From assembly GCA_050951465.1 (NCBI GenBank), contig JBMNJC010000005.1, positions 1 to 64,000 of the forward strand: a stretch of 64,000 bases of DNA. The letters run 5' to 3'. Numbering within the stretch: position 1 is the first letter of the stretch; each line of letters begins with the position of its first letter. This document shows, piece by piece, positions 49,177-58,387 of this stretch. The notes under the pieces are model-generated. The model was not told the origin of the DNA. It saw nothing but the letters and a program-made list of their open reading frames with translations, and made no database searches. The position numbers and the translations under genes are program-made. The DNA is from JAAZHD01 sp012510895. Lineage in GTDB: Bacteria; Bacillota; Clostridia; Caldicoprobacterales; DTU083.

Positions 49177-50358
49177 ATGTATCGGTTTACAAATGGCAGA
49201 GCCTATCTGGATGGAAAATGGAAAACGGGTTACGACATTTTGGTGGATAATGACAGGATTTTAGATATAAAGCCTGAGGGCACTTATAAGGACGGTCAGA
49301 TTATTGATGTTCAGGGAGCTTATATCACTCCTGGATTTATTGATGTTCACATTCACGGTTCCAATGGATCTGATGTGATGGATGCCGAAAAATCATCCCT
49401 GGAAAACATCTCAAATTTTCTGGCATCCCACGGCACCACCTCCTGGCTGGCTACAACCATGACCGTAAGCAGGGATGCAATACGCAGAAGTCTGAAAACA
49501 GTAGCCGATTATATGAAGGAAGACCATAAGGGAGCACAGATTCTTGGTGTGCATCTGGAAGGTCCTTTCATAAGCCCCCTGGCCAAGGGAGCCCATGCTG
49601 AGGAGCACATTAAGCTTCCTTCAATTGAAAATTTCGAAGCCATAGCCTCAGGAATTCCTGACATAATCCGTCTTGTTACTATGGCGCCGGAGCAGGAAGG
49701 TGCACTGGAGCTGATACAATACTTAAAGGACAGAAATATTACCCCCTCCTTAGGCCATACTAGGGCCTCCTACCAACAGTGCATAGATGCAATAAATGCC
49801 GGAATGAACCATATATGTCACTTTTATAATGTTATGACTCCGCTGAACCACCGCCAGCCCGGCGCTGTAGGAGCCATACTGGACAGCGACTCGGCAACCA
49901 TAGAATTAATAGCGGATCTGGTACATATCCATCCGGCTGCCCTGAGGCTGGCTGTTAAGAGCAAAGGCCGCGACAAGGTGGTTTTGATAACCGATGCCAT
50001 GTCTGCTGCCGGCCTGGAGGATGGAGATTATGAACTGGGCGGCATACCTGTACATGTGCGAAACGGTGAGGCCCGCCAGGAAGACGGTACCTTGGCCGGA
50101 AGCACTCTGAGTCAGGATCAGGCTCTCAGGAATATGGTTAAGATAGGTATACCGTCTGAAGATGTCATAGCTATGCTGACGCAGACCCCTGCCCGGGAAA
50201 TCGGAGCCGACAGGGTCAAAGGCAGGTTGGCAGCCGGCTATGATGCGGATATAAATATATTAAGTGATGATTTTGAGGTACTAGCAACCTACATCAAAGG
50301 CAAACCGGCATATTCCAAAGATTTAGGAAAGAATGGAAATGGAATCGGAATCATGTAA
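49177..50358 (+). CDS. nagA: N-acetylglucosamine-6-phosphate deacetylase
   Basis: Removes the acetyl group from GlcNAc-6-phosphate to give glucosamine-6-phosphate, a step in amino-sugar use and wall recycling. The 393-residue protein has DVHIHG (His58, His60), GVHLEGPF, LGHTRAS, HFYNVMTPLNHRQPG, and VLITDAMSAAG with the catalytic Asp. Length and motifs are typical. No nagB or PTS gene is adjacent. The terminator at 50383-50408 follows directly, so it is a single-gene unit. It fits with the NahK-like kinase and the sulfatase maturase elsewhere in the window. Confidence 0.96.
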   Translation: MYRFTNGRAYLDGKWKTGYDILVDNDRILDIKPEGTYKDGQIIDVQGAYITPGFIDVHIHGSNGSDVMDAEKSSLENISNFLASHGTTSWLATTMTVSRDAIRRSLKTVADYMKEDHKGAQILGVHLEGPFISPLAKGAHAEEHIKLPSIENFEAIASGIPDIIRLVTMAPEQEGALELIQYLKDRNITPSLGHTRASYQQCIDAINAGMNHICHFYNVMTPLNHRQPGAVGAILDSDSATIELIADLVHIHPAALRLAVKSKGRDKVVLITDAMSAAGLEDGDYELGGIPVHVRNGEARQEDGTLAGSTLSQDQALRNMVKIGIPSEDVIAMLTQTPAREIGADRVKGRLAAGYDADINILSDDFEVLATYIKGKPAYSKDLGKNGNGIGIM

Positions 50359-50382
50359 GAAATTGATAGAGCTAATTTGCAG

Positions 50383-50408
50383 CAGGCTCATATTCTGAGC
50401 CTGTTTTT
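50383..50408 (+). terminator. nagA terminator
   Basis: CAGGCTCA and TGAGCCTG form an 8-bp stem around five bases, followed by TTTTT. Confidence 0.85.
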
Positions 50409-50456
50409 CCATGCCCAAAAACCGGGAGAAAACCCGGTCTGTGGAAGGATGTGATA

Positions 50457-51464
50457 ATGATTAAAGAAAGAATACTTGGTATATTGCTTAAAAACAAAGA
50501 GACCTTTATATCCGGCGAGGAAATCAGCCATAAGCTGGGAGTGAGCCGAACAGCAGTATGGAAATCAATAGGAAAGCTTAGGGATGAGGGATTTGAGGTG
50601 GAATCCGTGCCCAATAAGGGATACCGCCTGATTAAACCGCCGGATTTACTAATCCCTGCTGTAGTGAAAAATGCTTTAAGAACCAGGCAGTTCGGGCAGA
50701 TAATAGAATACTGCCATTCCATTGATTCCACCAATACCCGTGCCAAGGAGCTGGCACAGGAAGGGGCAGCCCACGGCACCTTAGTCATAGCGGAGGAACA
50801 GCTGAAGGGAAAAGGACGCCTGGGGCGCTCATGGGAATCTCCTGCCGGCCTGGGAATCTGGATGTCCCTCATCGCCAGACCGTCATTCCCGCCCCAATAT
50901 GCCCCGCGCATGACAGTTCTTGCGGGTCTGGCAGTAAAAGAAGCCATTCACCGGGTTTTGGGCCTTAAGGCTGAAATTAAATGGCCCAATGATATTATTC
51001 TGAATGCCAGAAAGGTCTGCGGCATACTGACGGAAATGCAGGCCGACCCGGACAGAATTGAATATGTGGTAACAGGAATAGGGGTGAATGTTAATACGCC
51101 GGAGGAAGTTTTTCCTGAGGAACTGCGGGGCTCAGCAACTTCACTTATTATAGAGACCGGCAATGAAAACCCCGACCGAAAAATAGACAGGTGCCGGCTT
51201 TTGGCAGAGATAATCTCAGTATTTGAAGAGCTGTACGATTCCTGGGTGGAGGGGGGAGATTTTTCTGCCCTTATGCAAGATTATAAAGAGAGCTGTGTTA
51301 CCCTGGGGCGGCAGGTTCGGGTGACAGGCATTGATGAAACATTCCTTGGTACTGCAGTTGACCTGACGGAAGACTGCCGGCTGGTGGTGCAGCTGCCGGA
51401 CGGCACAAGGAAGACGGTTTATTCAGGAGATGTTTCCGTCCGCGGTATTGCAGGGTATGTGTAA
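50457..51464 (+). CDS. birA: biotin--[acetyl-CoA-carboxylase] ligase / biotin repressor
   Basis: Bifunctional BirA: it attaches biotin to carboxylase carrier proteins and, with its N-terminal helix-turn-helix, represses biotin genes. The 335-residue protein starts at the ATG at 50457 (spaced after GGAAGG; a GTG at 50451 lies too close). The winged helix is ISGEEISHKLGVSRTAVWKS and the wing GFEVESVPNKGYRL. The ligase domain holds SIDSTNTRAKELA, the biotin-binding loop GKGRLGRSWESPAG, KWPNDI and the C-terminal SH3-like domain. No biotin gene adjoins it. Confidence 0.95.
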   Translation: MIKERILGILLKNKETFISGEEISHKLGVSRTAVWKSIGKLRDEGFEVESVPNKGYRLIKPPDLLIPAVVKNALRTRQFGQIIEYCHSIDSTNTRAKELAQEGAAHGTLVIAEEQLKGKGRLGRSWESPAGLGIWMSLIARPSFPPQYAPRMTVLAGLAVKEAIHRVLGLKAEIKWPNDIILNARKVCGILTEMQADPDRIEYVVTGIGVNVNTPEEVFPEELRGSATSLIIETGNENPDRKIDRCRLLAEIISVFEELYDSWVEGGDFSALMQDYKESCVTLGRQVRVTGIDETFLGTAVDLTEDCRLVVQLPDGTRKTVYSGDVSVRGIAGYV

Positions 51465-51720
51465 ACCAATCCCGGCAGGAAAATTAAAAATGTGGGAAAA
51501 AAGCAGGAAATGAAAAGAATCTCACTTATTTGGCAGTATAAATGGCGAAGATTCCATCATGTAAGGCTATAAGCCCGATTATGACGGAATTTATAAACTG
51601 AACTGCATTGCTTTTCCGGTTGAACTCATTTAAGATTAAGTGGGTTATAAGGGGTGGGTTTGGATGAGGCAGGTTTAATAAAGTAAGAAACCAGGCAAAA
51701 AAGCAAACGGGGGTTTTGTT
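51465..51720. other. intergenic region upstream of the ABC exporter pair
   Basis: I see no gene, terminator or clear promoter in these 256 bases; the expected promoter for the exporter pair could not be fixed. A GGGTTTTG stretch just before the TTG start gives a weak ribosome site. Confidence 0.5.
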
Positions 51721-53517
51721 TTGGATATTTTAAAGAGGATATTTAACTATAGTGCAAGGTATAGAAAGCAGTTTGTTTTTGCTATTATTTTGGTGATGAT
51801 GCTCATAGGCATCAATCTGGTTACTCCTCTTATTTCTCGGGTTATAGTTGATGATGTAGTCAAAGGCGGTCAGAGGGAATTATTGCCCTTGCTTATGGCC
51901 GCATTGCTTATGGCATCTCTTGTAAGAAGTGCCACCGTGTATTTACGGGGCCTGCTTCTTGAGAATTATTCACAGAACTGTTTATATGATCTGAGAAATG
52001 ATATGTACACACATCTTCAGCATTTGCCCTTTTCCTTTTATGATGATAATCGCATTGGCGAGCTTATGTCCCGAATGACAGGCGATCTGGAAGGAATCCG
52101 AATGTTTCTGGCATCAGGAATACCGGTACTTCTGGAGAACGCCATTTACTTTTTCGGGACAGTTATTATTTTGCTTAATCTTAATGCAAAACTGGCTGTA
52201 GTAACCATGATTATCATCCCTTCTATCGCATATCTCGCTTTCTTGTACAATAAGGTTATCCGGCCCAAGTACAGTGAGATAAGAGAGCAGCATGCTGCAC
52301 TCAATACCGCTGCCCAGGAGAATATTGCCGGAGTCAGGGTAGTAAAGGCTTTTGCCAGGGAAGATCATGAGATTAGAAAATTCGAGGTTGAAAACAGGAA
52401 AAATCAGGATCTGAATATTGAGGCAAGTCGCATATCCAGCCGGTTCTTCCCCTTGATGGACTTTATTACCAGCATCTGCCTTGTAATATTGGTTTATGTA
52501 GGAGGACGCATGGTTGGCAGAGGCGAGATTACTGTAGGTACTGTAGTTGCATTTAACGGGTATTTATGGATGCTTATCATGCCCATGAGGATGCTGGGCT
52601 GGATAGTCAATATGATGACTCAGGCCATTACCTCAGGGAAGCGGGTATTCGACATCCTGGATACAGGATCTTCCATTAAGGAAAAGGAAAACCCGTATGA
52701 TCCTGAGCATTTTCGCGGAGAGGTAACTTTTGAGAATGTCTCATTCAGATTCAGGCGGCAGATGGTACTGGAGGATATAAGTTTTCATGCCCCGACAGGA
52801 AGCACCATTGCCATCATGGGTGCTACCGGAACAGGCAAGACTTCCATTATTAATCTGATAGCCAGGTTTTACGACCGGGTTTCCGGAACCATCTGCATCG
52901 ACGGTGTAGATGTAAAAGATTGGAAGCTGAGCCGATTACGCTCCGAGATAGGCTTTATAATGCAGGAAACATTTCTTTTCTCAGATACTATTGAAGGAAA
53001 TATCCGGTTCGGGAAGCCGGATGCAACCTGGGAAGAAGTTGTGGAAGCGGCAAAGATTGCAGATGCTCATGATTTCATAATGGAGATGCCGGAAGGATAC
53101 AACACCATTATAGGAGAGAGGGGCACCGGTTTATCCGGCGGGCAGAAGCAGAGAATTGCCATTGCTCGTGCTGTCATTAAAAACCCTGCTATACTGATTA
53201 TGGATGACTGTACTTCCGCTGTTGACATGGAAACTGAGCATAAGATTCAACAGGCACTGGATAAGGTGCGCAGGAACCGAACTACCTTCATCATTGCCCA
53301 TAGGGTTTCTTCAGTGCGCAAAGCTGATGAGATCTTGATTCTTGATGGAGGCCGCATAGTGGAAAGAGGAAACCATGAAGAACTGATGGCCCTTAAGGGA
53401 AGGTATTATGAAATGGTAAAACAGCAGTATAAGGATCTTGATACTTTGGATTGGCGGGAAATGGGCACTAATGAATCCGTCAAAGAGCATGTTAAGCAGA
53501 AAGAGAAGGTGGTTTAA
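51721..53517 (+). CDS. ABC exporter, permease-ATPase fusion (degenerate-site subunit)
   Basis: A type IV ABC exporter half-transporter of 598 residues, first member of a heterodimeric pair. Residues 1-310 contain six transmembrane helices. The ATPase has Walker A GATGTGKT (367-374), signature LSGGQ (471-475), and Walker B ILIMDD (491-496). The residue that should be the catalytic Glu is Asp496 (CTSAVD follows), so this half has the degenerate ATP site seen in TM287/288 or BmrCD-type heterodimers. It starts with TTG and its stop touches the ATG of the next gene. The cargo is unknown; lipids, drugs or peptides are typical. Confidence 0.92.
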   Translation: MDILKRIFNYSARYRKQFVFAIILVMMLIGINLVTPLISRVIVDDVVKGGQRELLPLLMAALLMASLVRSATVYLRGLLLENYSQNCLYDLRNDMYTHLQHLPFSFYDDNRIGELMSRMTGDLEGIRMFLASGIPVLLENAIYFFGTVIILLNLNAKLAVVTMIIIPSIAYLAFLYNKVIRPKYSEIREQHAALNTAAQENIAGVRVVKAFAREDHEIRKFEVENRKNQDLNIEASRISSRFFPLMDFITSICLVILVYVGGRMVGRGEITVGTVVAFNGYLWMLIMPMRMLGWIVNMMTQAITSGKRVFDILDTGSSIKEKENPYDPEHFRGEVTFENVSFRFRRQMVLEDISFHAPTGSTIAIMGATGTGKTSIINLIARFYDRVSGTICIDGVDVKDWKLSRLRSEIGFIMQETFLFSDTIEGNIRFGKPDATWEEVVEAAKIADAHDFIMEMPEGYNTIIGERGTGLSGGQKQRIAIARAVIKNPAILIMDDCTSAVDMETEHKIQQALDKVRRNRTTFIIAHRVSSVRKADEILILDGGRIVERGNHEELMALKGRYYEMVKQQYKDLDTLDWREMGTNESVKEHVKQKEKVV

Positions 53518-55302
53518 ATGCTGCGCAGCAGAATAACCGATGACGAAGTACTGGAAAAACCGTTTAATAAGGAACAGCTTAAGCGTCTGCTTGCATACTT
53601 GAAGCCGTACCGCGGAAAGGTAATTGTGACGGTCATATTAATGTTTGTAGCGGCCTTTCTTGGATTGCTGGGTCCCTATATTCTTCAAATTGCCATTGAC
53701 AATTACATGGAGCAGGCAGATTATGCAGGGCTTACTGTCCTGGCCCTTATATTTTTGGCAATAGACGGGGTAGTTATGCTTTGTACCCGGCAGCGTATAC
53801 GCACGATGTCTGAGGTAGGGCAGAAAACCCTGTTCAGGTTGCGTCAGGATCTTTTCAATCATATACAGAAGCTTTCCTTTCATTTTTACGACAACAGGCC
53901 TGCGGGTAAAATACTGGTAAGAATAATAAATGACGTTAACTCCTTAAGCAACCTGCTGACCAACGGTATCGTCAATGTAATGGTGGATGTTGCCACAATA
54001 TTTATAGTTCTTGGTCTGATGCTTTCCATGGATGTCAGACTGACCCTGATTACAATGATAGCCATGCCTCTGATGATTGCCGTCATCATCAGTCTCAGAA
54101 AAATAATACGGCGCAGATGGCAGGAAGTCAGGAAAAAATCCTCCAATATGAATGCATATCTTCATGAAAGTCTTGCCGGAATGAGGGTTATTCAAGCCTT
54201 TGCCAGAGAGCCTGAAACCAATGCTATATATAATGAACTCAGCAAGGATATCCGTACTTCCTGGATGAATGCTATCAAAGTGAATAACCTGATGGGCCCG
54301 TCTTCTGACATTATTTCAACCATTGCAGTCATATTGGTATACTGGTTTGGAGTTTCCCTGATAGATACCGGAACAGTAACCGTAGGTGTGCTGGTTGCCT
54401 TTTCTGCCTACGTAGGCCGCTTCTGGCAGCCGGTAAATAACATCATGAGTTTTTACAATTCAATTTTGATAGCCATGGCATCTACCGAACGGATTTTTGA
54501 GCTGATGGATACCCCTCCGGATATAGTTGATCGGGAAGATGCGATAGAAATGCCCAAAATTGAAGGTCATGTTACTTTTGAGAATCTCACCTTCTATTAT
54601 GAGCCTGAGAAGCCGGTTCTGACAAATGTAAACTTCCATGTAAAAGCCGGTGAAACCATTGCCCTGGTAGGTCCCACAGGTGCAGGAAAGACTACAATTG
54701 TCAATTTGCTCAGCCGTTTTTATGAACCTATAAAGGGCAGGGTCCTTATTGACGGAATCGACATCAATACAGTCACTATGAATTCACTCAGAAACCAAAT
54801 GGGTGTCATGATGCAGGATTCCTTTATCTTTTCCGGAACCATCATGGATAATATCAGATATGGAAGGCTTAATGCCACAGATGAAGAAGTGATGGAAGCA
54901 GCCCGGATCGTCCATGCGGATGAATTCATCAGGAAGATGGAAAAGGGCTACTATACAGAGGTAAAGGAACGGGGTTCCCGCCTGTCACAGGGGCAAAGGC
55001 AGCTTATCTCTTTTGCCCGGGCCCTTTTGGCAGACCCTCGCATTCTCATATTGGATGAGGCAACCTCCAGTATTGATACCCAAACGGAAATATTGGTGCA
55101 GAAAGGGCTTGAACAGCTGCTGAAAGGCCGGACTTCCTTTGTTATTGCCCATCGTTTGTCCACAATCAGGAATGCTGATCGAATCATGGTAGTGAATAAT
55201 GAGAATATCGTAGAAATGGGCACCCATGACGAGCTTATGAAGCTTAAGGGTGAGTATTATAAGCTATACGTGGCACAATACCGCTTTTTGAATGCAGTTT
55301 AA
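53518..55302 (+). CDS. ABC exporter, permease-ATPase fusion (canonical-site subunit)
   Basis: The second half of the heterodimeric exporter, 594 residues. It has six N-terminal transmembrane helices, Walker A GPTGAGKTT, and Walker B ILILDEATSSID with the normal catalytic Glu. The signature is LSQGQ instead of LSGGQ, the expected complement to the partner's Asp: in heterodimers the non-canonical signature faces the degenerate site. The gene begins immediately after the stop of the first half, so the two are made in equal amounts. The terminator at 55332-55370 follows. Confidence 0.93.
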   Translation: MLRSRITDDEVLEKPFNKEQLKRLLAYLKPYRGKVIVTVILMFVAAFLGLLGPYILQIAIDNYMEQADYAGLTVLALIFLAIDGVVMLCTRQRIRTMSEVGQKTLFRLRQDLFNHIQKLSFHFYDNRPAGKILVRIINDVNSLSNLLTNGIVNVMVDVATIFIVLGLMLSMDVRLTLITMIAMPLMIAVIISLRKIIRRRWQEVRKKSSNMNAYLHESLAGMRVIQAFAREPETNAIYNELSKDIRTSWMNAIKVNNLMGPSSDIISTIAVILVYWFGVSLIDTGTVTVGVLVAFSAYVGRFWQPVNNIMSFYNSILIAMASTERIFELMDTPPDIVDREDAIEMPKIEGHVTFENLTFYYEPEKPVLTNVNFHVKAGETIALVGPTGAGKTTIVNLLSRFYEPIKGRVLIDGIDINTVTMNSLRNQMGVMMQDSFIFSGTIMDNIRYGRLNATDEEVMEAARIVHADEFIRKMEKGYYTEVKERGSRLSQGQRQLISFARALLADPRILILDEATSSIDTQTEILVQKGLEQLLKGRTSFVIAHRLSTIRNADRIMVVNNENIVEMGTHDELMKLKGEYYKLYVAQYRFLNAV

Positions 55303-55331
55303 GAATAAAACCGAATAAATGTCAGGTTACT

Positions 55332-55370
55332 GAATGGTTGCAGAACATGCTTTGCAACCATTCGATTTTT
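55332..55370 (+). terminator. terminator after the ABC exporter pair
   Basis: GAATGGTTGCA and TGCAACCATTC are exact reverse complements around ten bases, followed by GATTTTTG. Confidence 0.88.
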
Positions 55371-55463
55371 GTAGTAAAATTAGAGCCGTACAGATGAAAT
55401 TTGCAGAAATATCTTATTGATTATTGTAATGGAAGCAGAGGAAGCAGAAACGGAAGTAATGAA

Positions 55464-56972
55464 ATGGAAAATGACAGGACTGATAAACAGAAATCTGAAA
55501 AACTAAGGGAAGAAGCAACAAAAATATTGGAGAAATGCTTTGGCCTGAACAAATTCCGCAAAGGTCAATGGGAAGTAATTGAAAGCATTTTAAATCACAA
55601 AAACGCCATAGCCATTTTCCCTACCGGTGGAGGAAAGTCCCTGTGTTTTCAATTGCCTGCCCTTATGCTGCCCGGCACTACTATTGTTATTTCTCCCTTG
55701 ATATCCCTTATGAAGGATCAGGTGGACAGTTTAAGAGAAAGGGGTATGGCTGCTTCTTTCATAAGCAGCTCTCTTTCGGATTATGAAGTCCAAAGAAGGC
55801 TGCAGGAAATGGAAGCGGGCATGTACAAAATTGTATACATTGCCCCTGAACGCTTTCAGTCGGAAGCTTTCATTTCAGCCCTGAGGAAAATATCTATACC
55901 TTTTATTGCCATAGATGAAGCCCATTGTGTTTCCCAATGGGGGCATAATTTTCGTCCATCCTATCTGAAAATACGTGATATAATAAAGGCTATAGGAAAT
56001 CCAGTGGTTGCAGCTTTTACTGCGACTGCCAACGAAATGGTGCAAAAAGACATTATCAGGCTCCTGGGTCTGTCTGAGTGCAAACTCTATATAGGAAGTT
56101 TTGACAGGCCGAATCTGGAGTTTCGCATTAACGATCCCAAATCTCCAAATGCTTTTGTGCTGGATTATGTAAAAAGACATCCGGGGCAGTCCGGAATCGT
56201 GTATGCAAATACCCGTAATAAGGTGGAACATCTCTTCTATTATCTGAGGAACAAAGGCGTAGTGGCGGGTATGTATCATGCAGGGCTATCTGCAGAGCAG
56301 AGGAACCGGTATCAGGATGATTTTATAAACGGCAAAACACCGGTTATGGTGGCAACAAATGCCTTTGGCATGGGCATAGATAAAAGCGATGTGCGTTATA
56401 TAATCCATTACAGCATGCCTATTTCCATGGAAAGCTATTACCAGGAGGCTGGCAGGGCAGGAAGGGACGGAAAGAAATCGGTCTGCATCCTGCTTAAGAA
56501 CGAGGATGACTACCGAGTGAATAAATTTCTCATAGACGGGAATTATCCTCCGGTAAGGGTGGTTGAAAACCTTTTTAACAGGATTCAGAAGCGGAAATCT
56601 GCCGGTATTTCTGCAGAAGCGCTGATAAACCGGCGAGCCGCGGGTGCCTCCCTGCGGGAAAGCGCCCTTCGCAAAATTATTGAAAATGGATATGCACAGA
56701 TCCGCGACGGCCTTGTTTTTCCCACTGGGAAAGATAAGTTTATGCTTACACAGAAGGATATAGACAGTCACAAAAAGGTAGAACTGGAAAAACTGGATGC
56801 CATGCTGAAATATTTTGATGAAAAGATCTGTCTGCGAGCTTATATTTTGCGTTATTTCAATGAAGAGCCTGAAAAGGAAGAATGCGGAAACTGCAGCTTG
56901 TGTTGCAGCAGAATGGGACAGGACGACGAAAAAATGATAAACCGGCTCCTGTTTCAGATTTTCGGTAAATGA
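55464..56972 (+). CDS. recQ: RecQ-family ATP-dependent DNA helicase, short form
   Basis: A 3'-5' DNA helicase of 502 residues. I start at the ATG at 55464; the open frame begins earlier but has no ribosome site. Walker A is FPTGGGKSL (52-60), the DEAH box reads AIDEAHCVSQWGHNFRPSY, and TNAFGMGIDKSDVRYIIHY and QEAGRAGRDG follow. The C-terminus has the zinc-binding cysteines (RAYILRYFNEEPEKEECGNC, then CSLCC). The RQC winged helix is reduced and the HRDC domain is absent, so this is shorter than the about 600-residue canonical protein. RecQ is involved in recombination repair. No LexA box is visible in front. Confidence 0.9.
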   Translation: MENDRTDKQKSEKLREEATKILEKCFGLNKFRKGQWEVIESILNHKNAIAIFPTGGGKSLCFQLPALMLPGTTIVISPLISLMKDQVDSLRERGMAASFISSSLSDYEVQRRLQEMEAGMYKIVYIAPERFQSEAFISALRKISIPFIAIDEAHCVSQWGHNFRPSYLKIRDIIKAIGNPVVAAFTATANEMVQKDIIRLLGLSECKLYIGSFDRPNLEFRINDPKSPNAFVLDYVKRHPGQSGIVYANTRNKVEHLFYYLRNKGVVAGMYHAGLSAEQRNRYQDDFINGKTPVMVATNAFGMGIDKSDVRYIIHYSMPISMESYYQEAGRAGRDGKKSVCILLKNEDDYRVNKFLIDGNYPPVRVVENLFNRIQKRKSAGISAEALINRRAAGASLRESALRKIIENGYAQIRDGLVFPTGKDKFMLTQKDIDSHKKVELEKLDAMLKYFDEKICLRAYILRYFNEEPEKEECGNCSLCCSRMGQDDEKMINRLLFQIFGK

Positions 56973-56989
56973 ATGCCGGAAACCGGAGG

Positions 56990-57017
56990 CCGGAAACTGG
57001 AATGTTCCAGTGTCTGG
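56990..57017. repeat. imperfect 13-bp hairpin after recQ
   Basis: CCGGAAACTGGAA pairs with TTCCAGTGTCTGG (two mismatches) around TG. No T-run follows. The left arm also repeats, as GCCGGAAAC-like units at 56975-57000. It may be a weak terminator or a remnant of a small repeat. Confidence 0.5.
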
Positions 57018-57055
57018 TTTATGGTTTCTAATATAGAGTAAGGGAGGAAAAACAT

Positions 57056-58159
57056 ATGTCAAAAGCCAATGAAAGAGAACTTCGTGTAGGTATTATCGGG
57101 TGCGGAGGCATTGCCAACGGTAAACATATGCCTTCTCTTGCAAAACTGCCTAATATAAAAATGGTAGCCTTTTGCGACATTATTGAAGAGAGAGCTGTGG
57201 AAGCAGCGAAAAAATTCGGTACAGAAGATGCAAAGCATTATATTGACTACAGGGACTTGCTGAAAGACGATTCCATTGATGTTGTTCATGTATGTACGCC
57301 AAATCGTTCCCATTCAGAAATTACAATTGCAGCCCTGAAGTCGGGCAAACATGTAATGTGCGAGAAACCTATGGCCAAGACCTATGCGGAAGCAAAAGAG
57401 ATGGTTGAAACTGCCAGGAGAACAGGCAAGAAATTAACCATAGGTTATCAGGGCAGACACAGACCTGAATCCATATACTTAAAACAAGCTGTAGAAAACG
57501 GCGAGCTGGGTGATATCTATTTTGCAAAGGCTACGGCAGTACGCAGGCGCGGAGTTCCTACCTGGGGTGTATTCCTGAATGAATACGAGCAGGGAGGCGG
57601 CCCCCTCATCGATATCGGTACTCATGCACTGGATTTGACCCTGTGGATGATGGATAATTATAAACCCAAGTATGTGGTAGGTTCAGTTTACCGAAAACTG
57701 GCAGACAGGGAGAATGCAGCCAATGCCTTCGGCTCCTGGGATCCCAAGGAGTTCACGGTTGAAGACTCTGCTTTTGGTTTTGTGGTCATGGAAAACGGCG
57801 CAACAATAATTCTGGAATCCAGCTGGGCTTTGAACACCTTGCAGGAAGGTGAGGCAATAACCACCTTATGCGGTACTGAAGGCGGTGCAGATATGCTGGA
57901 CGGTCTGCGCATAAACGGTGAAAAATACGGCAGGCTGTATACCACCAAACCCAATCTGGATGTGGGCGGTGTTGCTTTCTATGAAGGACATAAGGAGAGC
58001 CCTTCAAACCGGGAAGCCAGACTCTGGATCGAAAGCATACTTTACGACAAAGATCCTGTGGTCAAACCGGAACAGGCAATGGTAGTCACTCAGATTCTGG
58101 AAGGAATCTATAAATCCGCCAAGTCAGGCAAGCCTTACTACTTCGATGAGGAAGACTGA
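57056..58159 (+). CDS. Gfo/Idh/MocA family oxidoreductase
   Basis: An NAD(P)-dependent sugar or inositol oxidoreductase of 367 residues, cytoplasmic. Landmarks are VGIIGCGGIANGKHMPSL (Rossmann), HVCTPNRSHSEITI, VMCEKPMAKTYAEAKEM (the EKP motif), and GGGPLIDIGTHALDLTLWMMDN with the conserved His. It differs from the relative at 33408-34469, which carries ILTEKPCARTA. The start follows GGAGG. A terminator follows at 58210-58246, so it forms its own unit. The substrate is unknown. Confidence 0.9.
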   Translation: MSKANERELRVGIIGCGGIANGKHMPSLAKLPNIKMVAFCDIIEERAVEAAKKFGTEDAKHYIDYRDLLKDDSIDVVHVCTPNRSHSEITIAALKSGKHVMCEKPMAKTYAEAKEMVETARRTGKKLTIGYQGRHRPESIYLKQAVENGELGDIYFAKATAVRRRGVPTWGVFLNEYEQGGGPLIDIGTHALDLTLWMMDNYKPKYVVGSVYRKLADRENAANAFGSWDPKEFTVEDSAFGFVVMENGATIILESSWALNTLQEGEAITTLCGTEGGADMLDGLRINGEKYGRLYTTKPNLDVGGVAFYEGHKESPSNREARLWIESILYDKDPVVKPEQAMVVTQILEGIYKSAKSGKPYYFDEED

Positions 58160-58209
58160 TATAAACATTTCTGAAGTTGATCCTTATTGGTTAAACTGAT
58201 TTAAAGAGG

Positions 58210-58246
58210 AAGGATACGGAGCTTTTCCGTATCCTTCTGTATTTTT
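58210..58246 (+). terminator. terminator after the Gfo/Idh gene
   Basis: AAGGATACGG and CCGTATCCTT form a 10-bp stem, followed by CTGTATTTTTT. Confidence 0.85.
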
Positions 58247-58290
58247 TAATGTTTTTTGAAACTAAACAGTTCAAATATTAGGACCTGAGG

Positions 58291-58318
58291 TTGTATCATA
58301 TTAAAATAGGTATATAAT
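58291..58318 (+). promoter_or_regulatory. promoter of the phosphohexomutase gene
   Basis: TTGTAT and a perfect TATAAT are separated by 16 bp, about 70 bp upstream of the start codon. Confidence 0.6.
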
Positions 58319-58387
58319 ATCTAAAGGCAGGTTTGTAATAAATCGTCGCATAAAATAAGCTGCTTTTTTTGTTACAGAGGAGTTGAA

